64,000 nt of DNA from JBBDIX01 sp050486225. Lineage in GTDB: Bacteria > Actinomycetota > Nitriliruptoria > Nitriliruptorales > Nitriliruptoraceae. A program made the translations under genes and the position numbers. This document shows, piece by piece, positions 16,252-25,382 of this stretch. The notes under the pieces are model-generated. The model did not search any database. It saw only the letters and a list, made by a program, of their open reading frames with translations, and had not been told where the DNA came from. The stretch's first letter is position 1; each line of letters begins with the position of its first letter. The DNA lies in contig JBJHCV010000002.1 of assembly GCA_050486225.1 (NCBI GenBank), forward strand, positions 62,001 through 126,000, in the 5' to 3' direction.

Positions 16252-17070
16252 TCAGAACCCGAACGCGGGCCCGATCCACGTCTCCAGTCGGGGGCCGACG
16301 ACCAGCGCCAGCATCGCCCCGGCGGCGAGGTACGGACCGAACGGGATCCGCGTGGCGAGCCGGGCACGCCCCGCGACCAGCAGCACGAGCGCGACCGCAA
16401 CCGCCGTCAGCACGGCCGCGTAGGCGAACACGACCACGAACCAGCCGCCGAGCAGGCCGGTGACCATCGCGATGGACACGGCGAACTTGACGTCGCCCAT
16501 GCCGATGCCGGTCTGGCCACGGACCAGCCGGAACACCTCGGAGAAGGCGAGCATCGCGATGGGCACGCCGATGGCGTAGCCAACCGCGGCCCACAGGCGC
16601 GAGGGCGTCCCGGCAGCGATCGCGGCGAACGCGACGAACGGCGCCAGCACCAGCGGCAGACGCAGCGTCAGGATGTTCGGGATGATCTGCAGACGAAGGT
16701 CGATCGCCGATGCGACCACCAGCGCCCAGACGAGCACCAGCATCGCCGGCAGCGCCGGGTCGAGTCCCCACACGAGCGTCGTCGCCACGAACGCCAATGC
16801 CATGACGACCTCCACCACCGGATAGCGCACAGAGATCCCGCGGTCGCAGTCACGACACCGACCGCGCAACAGGAGCCACGAGAGGACGGGCACGTTGTCG
16901 CGGGCGCGGATCGGCGCGTCGCAGTGCGGGCACCGTGACCGACGAGGGCTCGACACGGAACCGCCGTCCGGCCAACGGTGGATGCACACGTTGGCAAACG
17001 AACCTCCGACGAGCCCCAGCAGCACGGCGAACCCGACGAGCATCGCCGTCGGCAGCACCACGTCACCCAT
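16252..17070 (-). CDS. pilD: Prepilin peptidase / N-methyltransferase (A24 family)
   Basis: Membrane aspartic peptidase that cleaves and methylates type IV prepilins. The ATG at 17070 has GGGGAGG 5 bases upstream. The cytoplasmic zinc domain carries Cys47/Cys50 and Cys72/Cys75 in two CxxC pairs. The two catalytic aspartates are Asp124 (SAIDLR) and Asp193 (GMGDVKF). About eight membrane segments are evident. 272 residues. The start overlaps the GTPase stop by 8 bases. Mycobacteria also have an A24 peptidase next to aroE, so the position is conserved. Confidence 0.93.
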   Translation of the reverse strand: MGDVVLPTAMLVGFAVLLGLVGGSFANVCIHRWPDGGSVSSPRRSRCPHCDAPIRARDNVPVLSWLLLRGRCRDCDRGISVRYPVVEVVMALAFVATTLVWGLDPALPAMLVLVWALVVASAIDLRLQIIPNILTLRLPLVLAPFVAFAAIAAGTPSRLWAAVGYAIGVPIAMLAFSEVFRLVRGQTGIGMGDVKFAVSIAMVTGLLGGWFVVVFAYAAVLTAVAVALVLLVAGRARLATRIPFGPYLAAGAMLALVVGPRLETWIGPAFGF

Positions 17071-17686
17071 CGCGACCTCCCCCACCCGTGTCCTGTGATC
17101 CGGCGCCCGACGACCTGCGGGCGACGCGGATCGCGCGACCGATCAGGTCCAGGGCGGCATCGAGGTCGCGCACGTCCACATCCACCACGTCGACGTCGTC
17201 CGCAAGACCCAGTTCTGCGTGGACCCGCGCACGCAACGTGGGCGTCGAGGCCGCCCGGTTGACGCCCACCACCCCGGGACGACCGCCGGCGGACACCGCC
17301 CGGTGGATCGCCACGGCGTCGGACACCGAGTCGGGGCGGGCGCCGTCGACCAGCAGGATCCATCCGTCGGCGCCGCGTGCAAGCAGTTCCCACATGTAGG
17401 AGAAGCGTTGCTGCCCCGGCGACCCGAACACGGCAGCGACCCCGACGTCGGTCGTGACCCGGGTGAACTCCATGGCCACGGTCGTGGACCCACTGCCCGT
17501 CGTGTCGCCCGGGCCGACGCCTGTGCGGCGCTGCACGTCGGGATCGTCGGGGGCCGACACGGACCGCTCCGTCGTGAGGGCGCGGTCGTCGGACACGGTG
17601 CGCACCAACGTCGTCTTGCCGACGTCGAACGGCCCCGCGACGACCAGACGGACCACCTCGTCGTCGTGGACCCGCGACTCGATCAA
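17063..17686 (-). CDS. Small Ras-like GTPase (MglA/CvnD type)
   Basis: Cytoplasmic switch GTPase of the group that pairs with Roadblock proteins in cell polarity and signalling. The P-loop is GPFDVGKTT (residues 18-26) and the switch II motif is GSPGQQRF (88-95). The guanine-specificity motif is degenerate: GVNRAAS around residue 143 keeps Asn but lacks the Asp of NKxD. The residues after about 190 are glycine-rich. The TTG start at 17686 overlaps the Roadblock stop (TTGA), which supports coupling; a GTG a few codons inside is an alternative. 207 residues. Confidence 0.83.
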   Translation of the reverse strand: MIESRVHDDEVVRLVVAGPFDVGKTTLVRTVSDDRALTTERSVSAPDDPDVQRRTGVGPGDTTGSGSTTVAMEFTRVTTDVGVAAVFGSPGQQRFSYMWELLARGADGWILLVDGARPDSVSDAVAIHRAVSAGGRPGVVGVNRAASTPTLRARVHAELGLADDVDVVDVDVRDLDAALDLIGRAIRVARRSSGAGSQDTGGGGRDG

Positions 17687-18090
17687 CGCGGGTCTCCGTC
17701 CGTGATCTCGGCGTCCTCGTCGAGGGCCTCACCGATCCGCGACGAGGCCCGGCGCATCTCGTGCAGGATCATGCCGACCTTCGCGTCTGCGTCCACCACG
17801 GCGGCGAGCACGGCGCGACGCCCCGCCGCCATGAGACACACACCGCCCTCGTCGGCCTCGATCCACAGCAACTGCAGTCGCCCGCGCTCCACCGCTGCAC
17901 AGGTTCGCTGCGCCAGGGCGAGCAGGGACGCCGTCGCGGCGGACACGTGGTCCTCGTCCATGCCCGCCGGCAACGCGGTCACCATGGGCAGGCCGTCGCC
18001 CGACGACACGGTGAGTGCCTCGACCTCGGGACACGCACGGAGGAACACCTCGAGTGCGTCGGCCAGTCGTTGCGTGCGCGTCTGGTTCAC
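17683..18090 (-). CDS. Roadblock/LC7 domain protein
   Basis: A 135-residue single-domain Roadblock protein, the fold of MglB and CvnB, whose dimers act on or with the partner GTPase. The pattern AEALTVSSGDGLPMVTALP...LLALAQRTC...LLWIEADEGGVCLMAAG is typical (positions about 25-100). The GTG at 18090 overlaps the aroE stop (GTGA). The gene is immediately upstream of, and coupled to, the small GTPase, so the two products probably interact. No kinase (CvnA) or CvnC homologue is adjacent. Confidence 0.82.
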   Translation of the reverse strand: MNQTRTQRLADALEVFLRACPEVEALTVSSGDGLPMVTALPAGMDEDHVSAATASLLALAQRTCAAVERGRLQLLWIEADEGGVCLMAAGRRAVLAAVVDADAKVGMILHEMRRASSRIGEALDEDAEITDGDPR

Positions 18091-18971
18091 GCGCGGCCCT
18101 CCGCTGCGGCCAGCGCGGCATCCGCGGCGGTGCGCATCACGTCCACGGGAGCGGTGCGCCCCGTCCACTGTTCGAGGCTCGCAGCCGCCTGACCGACGAG
18201 CATCCCGATCCCTCCAAGGGTGTCTGCGCCACGGGCTGCGGCGGCCCGCAGGAAGGGGGTGTCGCGAGGGAGGTAGACGAGGTCGTGAGCGACCTGCCCC
18301 GGGGACAGCCCCAGGAACGCACCAGGCAACGACTCCCCGCTCATCCCGAGCGGGGTCGCGTTGACCACCACGTCGGCCGCGGCGATCACGTCGTCGATCG
18401 CCGCGTCGCCCGACGAGGTCAGCGCGTGGGCCTCCGCCGCCGAGGCTCCACAGGTCGAGGCGAGTCCCGCGAGGTCCCTGGCGACCTCGATCCGTCGGCC
18501 GACGACGTCGACTCGTGCTCCGCGACGGGCACCCGCGACCACCGCGGCGCGTGCCGCACCTCCCGTGCCGAACACGACGATGCGTGTGAGGGCCCGTTCA
18601 CCCAGCGACCGTTGCCAGTCGTCGAGGATGCCCGACACGTCCGTGTTGTCGCCGTGCACGCCGTCGGCGTCGAAGACCAGCGTGTTCACGGCTCCGACGA
18701 CTCGGGCCTCGTCGGTCAACGTGTCGCAGTGCGCCACCACCGCGGACTTGTGCGGCACGGTCACGTTCGCTCCGACGGCGTCGCACGCAGCAAGCGCGGC
18801 GACGACCGTCGGCAGGTCCGCCGTCCGACACGGCAGCACGACGTAGGCGAGGTCGAGATCCATGGCGTCGAATGCCGCTCCGTGGATGTCGGGAGACAGC
18901 GAGTAGCGGGCGGGCCAGCCGAGCAGCGCGACCAGCCGGGTCGACGCGGTCGGCCACCTGCCGCGACTCAC
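18087..18971 (-). CDS. aroE: Shikimate dehydrogenase
   Basis: NADPH-dependent reduction of 3-dehydroshikimate. The substrate-binding start LLGWPARYSLSPDIHGAAF, the catalytic-Lys segment GANVTVPHKSAV, the VGAVNTLV motif and the nucleotide loop VFGTGGAARA are all present. The NATPLGM motif follows near residue 205. 294 residues. The GTG at 18971 overlaps the mltG stop and its own stop overlaps the Roadblock start, so it is translationally coupled on both sides. Confidence 0.95.
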   Translation of the reverse strand: MSRGRWPTASTRLVALLGWPARYSLSPDIHGAAFDAMDLDLAYVVLPCRTADLPTVVAALAACDAVGANVTVPHKSAVVAHCDTLTDEARVVGAVNTLVFDADGVHGDNTDVSGILDDWQRSLGERALTRIVVFGTGGAARAAVVAGARRGARVDVVGRRIEVARDLAGLASTCGASAAEAHALTSSGDAAIDDVIAAADVVVNATPLGMSGESLPGAFLGLSPGQVAHDLVYLPRDTPFLRAAAARGADTLGGIGMLVGQAAASLEQWTGRTAPVDVMRTAADAALAAAEGRA

Positions 18972-20059
18972 TGGCAGCGGCCTGCGTCTCGGAAGGCCGC
19001 GACGTTCACGTTGTGTTCGGCGAGGGTGTCGGCGAACACGTGGGATCCGTCGCAGGCGACGTCGAGCACGTAGAACCGGTAGGTCACGTCGGCGGGGTCG
19101 AACGCCGCACGCAGTGACGCCGCTCCGAACCCGGAGATCGGCGTGGGGGGCAGGCCGTCGATCCGGTACGTGTTGAACGGACTGTCCACCTCGAGGTCCT
19201 CGAGCAGCACGATGTTGCGGTGTTCACCGAGGGCGTAGAGCACGGTCGCGTCCAGTTCGAGGCGCATCCCCTCGGCGAGGCGGTTGACGATCACCCCCGA
19301 CACGATCGTGCGCTCGGCGTCCACGCGCGTCTCGCGTTCGATGAGGCTGGCGATGATCATCATGTCGAACTCGTCGAGCCCTCGCTCGACCATCATCTCC
19401 CGGGCCTCCGCGGGAACGGCGTTCATGGTCCGCTCGAGCTGGTCGACCATCCGTTGGAGGATGCGCAACGGCGAGGCATCCGCGAGCACCTCGTAGGTCT
19501 CCGGGAACAGCACACCCTCGTAGGGTTCGTAACGTTCGGACACCTCGGCAGGTTCGGGTACGAAGTCCGGCAGGCGCAGCAGCCCGTCGCCGTTCGCCCC
19601 GGCCTCGGCGCGCTCGTCGAGCACCGCGCGGAAGTCGTCCGCGTCGTACGGGAACTGTGCGGCCAGACGCGCCAGCGTGAGCTCCACGTCCAGACCCTCC
19701 TGCACGGTGAACCACGTCGTCTCCGGCGGGGGTGGCCCCTCCGAGATGATCGCGATGACCTCCTGGTTGCTCATGCCTGTGTGCAGTTCGTAGACACCCG
19801 GCTGCAGGGTCGTCTCCAGCCCTGCTTCCTGCGCGGCGAGCAGGAACCGCACGGAGCTCGACACGACGCCGAGTTCCGCGAGGTCCTCGCTCACCGACCG
19901 CACCGTCTGCCCCTGGGAGACCTCGTAGGTCACCGGGATGCCCGCCTCGACGTCGGACCGGAACAGGTTGCTGTCCATCCACCAGACGGCCCCGGCACCC
20001 ATCGCGATGAACACCAGGCCCACGACGAGGAACCAGCGCGACCCACGGCTCAGTGCCAC
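18968..20059 (-). CDS. mltG: Endolytic transglycosylase MltG
   Basis: Membrane-anchored lytic transglycosylase that cuts growing peptidoglycan strands. The GTG at 20059 (AGGAG 6 bases upstream) is followed by one membrane helix (about residues 9-27). A LysM-like segment near residues 40-100 precedes the YceG catalytic domain. The catalytic glutamate is Glu241, in ASLIERET. NRLAEGMRLELDATVLYA and SPFNTYRIDGLPPTPISGFG are family signatures. 363 residues. 28 bases separate it from ruvX. Confidence 0.94.
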   Translation of the reverse strand: MALSRGSRWFLVVGLVFIAMGAGAVWWMDSNLFRSDVEAGIPVTYEVSQGQTVRSVSEDLAELGVVSSSVRFLLAAQEAGLETTLQPGVYELHTGMSNQEVIAIISEGPPPPETTWFTVQEGLDVELTLARLAAQFPYDADDFRAVLDERAEAGANGDGLLRLPDFVPEPAEVSERYEPYEGVLFPETYEVLADASPLRILQRMVDQLERTMNAVPAEAREMMVERGLDEFDMMIIASLIERETRVDAERTIVSGVIVNRLAEGMRLELDATVLYALGEHRNIVLLEDLEVDSPFNTYRIDGLPPTPISGFGAASLRAAFDPADVTYRFYVLDVACDGSHVFADTLAEHNVNVAAFRDAGRCQ

Positions 20060-20087
20060 CTCGAACTCCTCGTTCGTGTCGACGCGT

Positions 20088-20582
20088 TCAGGACGGCGTG
20101 TCCCGGCGGCGCCGCTGGAACTCGACGACCGCCTGCAGCAGCACGCTCGCAGCGACGCCGTCGACCGTCTCCCGACGCTGGGCGCGTGACAGGTCCGCAC
20201 CGAGCAGGACGCGTTCGGCCTCGACCGTCGTGAATCGTTCGTCCCACAGGGCGACGGGCAGTTCGGTCCGTGCCGCCAGTGTGCCCGCGACCTCGCGTGC
20301 GCGTCGTGCTGCCTCGCCCTCGCGCCCGTCCAGCCTCCTCGGGTGTCCCACGACCACGCCCGACGCCTCGTGGCGTCGGCAGGCCTCCACGAGCGCGTCG
20401 ACCAACGGCCCCACCGCACCCCGAGGCACGTCGATGGTCTCCGCCGGAGAGGCGATGATCTGTGACGGGTCCGTCACGGCGACCCCGACACGGACCTCAC
20501 CGAGGTCGAAACCGACGAGACGTCCCGACAGCGGCAGTTCGTCGGCCGTCGACGGGGGCTCGGACACCACGGACGAGTCCAT
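20088..20582 (-). CDS. ruvX: Putative pre-16S rRNA nuclease / Holliday junction resolvase-like RuvX (YqgF)
   Basis: RNase H-fold protein; E. coli YqgF matures the 5' end of 16S rRNA, and resolvase activity has also been reported for the family. The metal-site aspartate is in GFDLGEVRVGVAVTD. VGHPRRLDG and WDERFTT are the second and third conserved blocks. 164 residues, with about 20 extra N-terminal residues. The ATG at 20582 shares a base with the alaS stop (TGATG). Confidence 0.93.
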   Translation of the reverse strand: MDSSVVSEPPSTADELPLSGRLVGFDLGEVRVGVAVTDPSQIIASPAETIDVPRGAVGPLVDALVEACRRHEASGVVVGHPRRLDGREGEAARRAREVAGTLAARTELPVALWDERFTTVEAERVLLGADLSRAQRRETVDGVAASVLLQAVVEFQRRRRDTPS

Positions 20583-23224
20583 CAGCCGATCACCTTCCTG
20601 GCCTCCGACACGGCGACCTCCAACGCCTCGTCGAGGCGTGATCCGTCCCGGCCTCCTGCCTGCGCCAGATCGCCGCGTCCACCGGCGCCTCCCCCGACGA
20701 GTTCCGCGGCCGGCTGCAGGACCTGTCGGGCCTCGACCCCGGCGTCGACCACCTCGGCGGTGACCGCCGCGACCATCTGGGCCTTGCCGTCGTCGCCCGA
20801 CGTGCCGATGATCACGACGGCTCTGCCAGTCAGGTGACCACGCGTCTCGGTCGCGAGCTGGCGCAGTTCGTCCATCGTGGCGTCGTCGACCCGTCGGGCG
20901 ACGACCGTGAGCCCGTCGACCGGGGCGGCCTCGGCCGCGAGTTCACGGGCCAGCTGGGACAGGGACGCACCTCGAACCGCGGCCAGCTGCTTCTCGGCGG
21001 CGCGGAGCCGGTCGACCAGAGCAGCGACACGCGCGACGGCCTCGTCGGTCGGTGCCTCCACGAGCCGGGCGACCTCTTCCGCCACCAGGCGTTCGCTCGC
21101 GAGGTGAGCCAGCGCATCCGTACCGGTCAGGGCCTCCACCCGACGGGTGTTCGAACCGATCGACTCCTCGCGCACGACCGTGATCGTGCCGATGTTGGCA
21201 CCGGACGGGACGTGCGTGCCCCCACACAGCTCGCGGGAGAAGTCCCCGATCGTGACGACCCGCACGACCTCGCCGTACCTGTCGCCGAAGTTCGCGACGG
21301 CACCGCTGCGCCGGGCCTCGTCGAGCCCCATCACCTCCGTGTGGACGTGCGGGTCGCGCAGGACGCGCTCGTTGATCGTCGCCTCGATCTCGGCGATCCG
21401 CGCCCTCGACAGCGCCTCGAAGTGCGGGAAGTCGAACCGGAGCCGTCCTGGTTGCACGAGCGAACCCGCCTGCTGGGCGTGATCCCCGAGCACCTCACGG
21501 ATCGTGGCGTGCAGGACGTGGGTCGCGGAGTGGCTGCGAGCCGTGGCGAGCCGGCGAGACGCGTCGACACGCGCCTCGGCGCCCTGTCCCGCGTGCACCT
21601 CACCGGCGACCACACGCGCCTGGTGGGCGATCAGCCCGGGGAGCACCTCGTGGGTGTCCACGACCTCGAGACGTCCCGTGGGCGTCTCGATCACCCCGGC
21701 GTCACCGACCTGGCCGCCACCTTCGGCGTAGAACGGCGTCCGCCCGAGGATCACCTCGACGACGTCGCCCTCGCCCGCCGACTCGAGACCCCCTGCGGCG
21801 GTGACGATCGCACCGACGACGGCCTCCGCGGTGAGTGCGTCGTAACCAACGAACTCGGTGGTCCCCGCGGCCGCTCCGGCATCGCGGTAGACCTCGGTCG
21901 GCACGCCGTCGCGCCCTCGGCGCGCACCCGCCCGCGCGCGCTCCCGCTGCTCGGCCATGAGGTCGTCGAACGCGGACCGGTCGAACGTGAGACCGGCGTC
22001 CTCGACGATCTCGGCCGTGAGGTCGACGGGGAACCCGAAGGTGTCGTGCAGTTCGAAGGCCGTGGCCGCCGGGAAGACGCGCGGACCGTCGGTCGGACCG
22101 GCCCCCTGCATCGCCGTGTCCAGGCGATCGAGGCCCTGGCGGATCCTCGTCGCGAAGTCGCGCTCCTCGCCGTCGGCGACCCGTGTGATCAGTTCCCGCT
22201 GGCGTTCCAGGTCCGGGTACATCGGCGTGAACCGCTCGATGACGCGCTCCATCATGGGCACCACGATGCGTTGACCACCGGACACGTCCACCCCGAGCAG
22301 GTGCGCGTGGCGCATGGCACGCCGCATGAGGCGCCGCAGGACGTAGCCACGCCCCTCCTTCGCCGGGAGGACCCCGTCCCCGATGAGGAACGCCGCCGCC
22401 CGCGCGTGCTCGGCGATGACCCGCAGGCTCACGTCCTGCTCGTCGTCGCCTCCGTACGGCGTCCCGGTCAGCTCGCTCGCTCGGGCGATCAGTGGAGCGA
22501 ACAGATCGGTCATGAACACGTTGTCGACGTCCTGCAGGAGCACGGCCAGACGTTCCAGGCCCAGTCCCGTGTCCACGTTCTGGTTGGGCAGGTCGCCCAG
22601 GATCGTGCCCGCGTCGTCGCGCAGGAACTGCATGAACACCAGGTTGTAGAACTCGAGGTAGCGCTCCCCGTTGACCGCGGGTCCGCCCGCCTCGCCCCAG
22701 CGATCACCCCGGTCGTAGTGGAGTTCGGTGCACGGACCACAGGGGCCGGCACCGCCCGTGTCCCAGAAGTTGTCCGCGCCCATCCGAACCAACCGGTCGG
22801 CGGGAACGCCCGTCTCACCGAGCCAGATCGCCTCCGCCTCGTCGTCCGACTCGTGGATGCTCACCCAGATGCGCTCGGGATCGAGGCCGAACGCGTCGGT
22901 CGCCAGTTCCCAGGCCCAGGTGATCGCCTCCTGCTTGAAGTAGTCACCGAACGAGAAGTTGCCCAGCATCTCGAAGAAGGACAGGTGGCGTGTCGTTCGA
23001 CCCACGTTCTCGATGTCGTTCGTGCGCACGCACTTCTGGAAGCTGACCGCGCGCCGATGTGGTGGGGTGGCCTCGCCCGTGAAGTACGGCTTGAACGGGA
23101 CCATCCCGGCGATGGTCAGCAGCAGCGTCGGGTCGTTCGGGATGAGGGGCGCGGACTCGTGACGACGGTGCCCACGTTCCTCGAAGAACTGCAGGAACGT
23201 CTCTCGGATCGTCAGGGAGTCCAC
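20582..23224 (-). CDS. alaS: Alanine--tRNA ligase
   Basis: Class II synthetase with an editing domain. The N-terminal catalytic part begins SLTIRETFLQFFEERGH and contains the class II motifs (FQKCVRTNDIENVG, SFFEMLGNFSFGDYFK). The editing site zinc ligands are in SHSATHVLH and ELCGGTH. The C-terminal domain has the coiled coil and a glycine-rich patch (GGGAGGRGDLAQAGG). 880 residues, full length. The start is a GTG at 23224. ruvX is coupled downstream. Confidence 0.97.
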   Translation of the reverse strand: MDSLTIRETFLQFFEERGHRRHESAPLIPNDPTLLLTIAGMVPFKPYFTGEATPPHRRAVSFQKCVRTNDIENVGRTTRHLSFFEMLGNFSFGDYFKQEAITWAWELATDAFGLDPERIWVSIHESDDEAEAIWLGETGVPADRLVRMGADNFWDTGGAGPCGPCTELHYDRGDRWGEAGGPAVNGERYLEFYNLVFMQFLRDDAGTILGDLPNQNVDTGLGLERLAVLLQDVDNVFMTDLFAPLIARASELTGTPYGGDDEQDVSLRVIAEHARAAAFLIGDGVLPAKEGRGYVLRRLMRRAMRHAHLLGVDVSGGQRIVVPMMERVIERFTPMYPDLERQRELITRVADGEERDFATRIRQGLDRLDTAMQGAGPTDGPRVFPAATAFELHDTFGFPVDLTAEIVEDAGLTFDRSAFDDLMAEQRERARAGARRGRDGVPTEVYRDAGAAAGTTEFVGYDALTAEAVVGAIVTAAGGLESAGEGDVVEVILGRTPFYAEGGGQVGDAGVIETPTGRLEVVDTHEVLPGLIAHQARVVAGEVHAGQGAEARVDASRRLATARSHSATHVLHATIREVLGDHAQQAGSLVQPGRLRFDFPHFEALSRARIAEIEATINERVLRDPHVHTEVMGLDEARRSGAVANFGDRYGEVVRVVTIGDFSRELCGGTHVPSGANIGTITVVREESIGSNTRRVEALTGTDALAHLASERLVAEEVARLVEAPTDEAVARVAALVDRLRAAEKQLAAVRGASLSQLARELAAEAAPVDGLTVVARRVDDATMDELRQLATETRGHLTGRAVVIIGTSGDDGKAQMVAAVTAEVVDAGVEARQVLQPAAELVGGGAGGRGDLAQAGGRDGSRLDEALEVAVSEARKVIG

Positions 23225-23291
23225 GTCGGTTCCTCGTCGGTCGGCGGTGTCGCACCGCGTCTCGGGATCGTCGGGCAGGAGGTCACGAACC

Positions 23292-23561
23292 TCAGCGAGG
23301 CGTCACGTCCGGCACGTCGAACTCCTCACGCATCCGCTGCTCGTGCTCGGCCGCGTCAGCCCGCGCCTGCGCGAGCCGCTGCTCGAACACGCGGACGGCG
23401 GCTCCTCCGAGCGACACCGCCCCGCGGGTCGCACGCCCCGCAAGTGACGACGGGGTCATGGCCTCGCGGGCCTCGTCGAGGCGCCGGACGAACCACGCAC
23501 CGACGCAGGCACCGGCGCCCAGTCCGAGGGCAAGGGTGAACAGTCGTCTCACGCGCCACAC
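23292..23561 (-). CDS. Small membrane protein, DUF6167-like
   Basis: An 89-residue protein with one N-terminal membrane helix (FTLALGLGAGACVGAWFV), then a charged helix (ARADAAEHEQRMREEF). By position upstream of alaS and by the MRRLF...VRRL pattern it matches the actinobacterial DUF6167 type; the function is unknown. The GTG at 23561 or the GTG at 23552 could be the start; the second gives MRRLFTLAL, closer to relatives. Confidence 0.7.
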   Translation of the reverse strand: MWRVRRLFTLALGLGAGACVGAWFVRRLDEAREAMTPSSLAGRATRGAVSLGGAAVRVFEQRLAQARADAAEHEQRMREEFDVPDVTPR

Positions 23562-23592
23562 CCCGGCTTCACCACAGGTCCATCAGGCATCA

Positions 23593-23943
23593 TCAGTCCT
23601 CGTCACGACGGCGCGAACGGAACGCCCCCGACATGAACCCTGCCGCGCGGATCAGCGGGTTGGACACCGTTGCGTGCACCACCCCCACGAGCCGGTCCGT
23701 GGTCGCCGTGATCGACTGCACACCCGCCATGATCGTGTCGAGGCGTGCGAGTTCGACGTTCACGCCGGACACCGTCTCGTTCACCCCCCGCAGGATCGGC
23801 ACGGTCTCCTCGGTCATGGTGCGGATCGTGTTGGTCGCCTCGTCCAGCACGCGCATCGCGCGGAGCACGAACGCGCTCACGACGACGACCAGCACGCCCC
23901 AGAACACCGCAGCTCCGACGATCGCCCAGTCCCTGACGCTCAC
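23593..23943 (-). CDS. DUF948 domain membrane protein
   Basis: A 116-residue protein with one N-terminal membrane helix (WAIVGAAVFWGVLVVVVSAFVL) followed by a helical segment typical of DUF948 (general-stress-like) proteins. It sits between rarA and alaS, its usual place in actinobacteria. The GTG start at 23943 overlaps the rarA stop (GTGA). AGAGGA lies about 7 bases upstream. Function not known. Confidence 0.8.
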   Translation of the reverse strand: MSVRDWAIVGAAVFWGVLVVVVSAFVLRAMRVLDEATNTIRTMTEETVPILRGVNETVSGVNVELARLDTIMAGVQSITATTDRLVGVVHATVSNPLIRAAGFMSGAFRSRRRDED

Positions 23944-25349
23944 GTGTCATCCTCTCGTCGGCGGTCGTCCCGGCGTGCCCCACCCGGCGCCGTCTCCCGA
24001 CGGCGGGCATCCCGCAGTTGCGCCACACGATCTGCGACGGGTCCCTCGTGACCATGGGTCGAGGGCTCGTAGATCGTCGTGCCGTCGATGCACTCCGGAA
24101 GGTATCGCTGCGCGGGCGCGAATCCGTCCGGGTGGTCGTGAGGATAGTCGTATCCCACTCCGTGGCCGAGTGCCTCGGCGCCTCGGTGGCCAGCGGCACG
24201 CAGGTGGGCCGGGACGTCGAGGTTGCCGTGCCGTCGCACGGCGTCCAGACCCGTCGCGAGCGCCCGGGCGACGCCGTTGGACTTCGGCGCGACCGCGAGG
24301 CTGATCGCCGCGTGGGTGAGCGCGTAGCGGGCTTCGGGCAGCCCGACGCGGTCGAGCGCCTCGAACGCCGCGACAGCCAGTGGCAGCGCCTGGCGATCGG
24401 CCAGCCCGACGTCCTCGGACGCGAAGATCACCATGCGCCGGGCGAGGAAGCGGGGGTCCTCTCCCGACTCGAGCATGCGCAGCAACCAGTACACGGCCGC
24501 GTCCGGGTCGCTGCCCCGCATCGACTTGATGAACGCGGACACCTGATCGTGGTGGTGGTCCGCGGCGCGGTCGTACCGGTATCGACGCACGCCGCGAGTC
24601 ACCGCGTCCACGTCGACCTCGACCACGTCCTCCTGCTCGCCGCTCGCGACGATCACCGCCGCCTCGAGGGCGCCGAGCGCGGACCTCGCGTCTCCGTCGG
24701 CAACGGCGACGATCGCTGCCAGCGCCTCGTCGGTGAGCGTGACCCGTCCGTCGTGGCCTCCCCGGGGGTCGGTCAGGGCGCGGCGGACCACCTGAGCGAC
24801 GTCGTCGTCCTCCAACGACTCCAGGCGAACGAGCAGGCACCGGGACAGCAGCGGAGCGGTCAGTTCGAAGAACGGGTTCTGCGTGGTCGCCCCGACGAGC
24901 ACGACCCAACCCGCCTCCACCCCGGGGAGCAGCGCGTCCTGCTGGCCCGCGTTGAAGCGATGGATCTCGTCGACGAACAGCACGGTCCGCCGTCCGCGCA
25001 GTTCGAGCCGTGCCCGTCCCTCGTCGATGATCCGTCGCACGTCACGGACCCCCGCGGTGACCGCAGAGAGTTCCTGGAACACCGCATCGACGTGGTGGGC
25101 GATCACCGTCGCCAGCGACGTCTTGCCCACGCCCGGCGGCCCCCAGAGCAGCACCGAGGTCAGTTCGCCCCGTTCGAGCATCGTCCGCAGCGGAGTCCCC
25201 GGACCCAACGCGTCCTGCTGACCCACGACGTCGTCGAGTGTCCTGGGGCGCATGCGTGCAGCCAGCGGCGCGTGGGCGTCGCCCGCGCGTGGCGGCGCAG
25301 CGCGCGGCAGGTCGTCGTCCGTGTCCACGAACAGCGGCGCGTCGGTCAT
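23940..25349 (-). CDS. rarA: Replication-associated recombination protein RarA (MgsA)
   Basis: AAA+ ATPase of the clamp-loader clade that acts at stalled replication forks. Walker A is GPPGVGKTS (70-78) and Walker B is LFVDEIHRF near residue 125. The sensor segment GATTQNPFFELTAPLLSRC follows. The C-terminal MgsA domain contains MRGSDPDAAVYWLLRMLESGEDP and the ASEDVGLAD segment. The last 35 residues are arginine-rich and variable. 469 residues. There is a 33-base gap to aspS. Confidence 0.95.
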   Translation of the reverse strand: MTDAPLFVDTDDDLPRAAPPRAGDAHAPLAARMRPRTLDDVVGQQDALGPGTPLRTMLERGELTSVLLWGPPGVGKTSLATVIAHHVDAVFQELSAVTAGVRDVRRIIDEGRARLELRGRRTVLFVDEIHRFNAGQQDALLPGVEAGWVVLVGATTQNPFFELTAPLLSRCLLVRLESLEDDDVAQVVRRALTDPRGGHDGRVTLTDEALAAIVAVADGDARSALGALEAAVIVASGEQEDVVEVDVDAVTRGVRRYRYDRAADHHHDQVSAFIKSMRGSDPDAAVYWLLRMLESGEDPRFLARRMVIFASEDVGLADRQALPLAVAAFEALDRVGLPEARYALTHAAISLAVAPKSNGVARALATGLDAVRRHGNLDVPAHLRAAGHRGAEALGHGVGYDYPHDHPDGFAPAQRYLPECIDGTTIYEPSTHGHEGPVADRVAQLRDARRRETAPGGARRDDRRREDDT

Positions 25350-25382
25350 CGCGCCACCGTACCGACGCCGCCGTCCGGGCGG

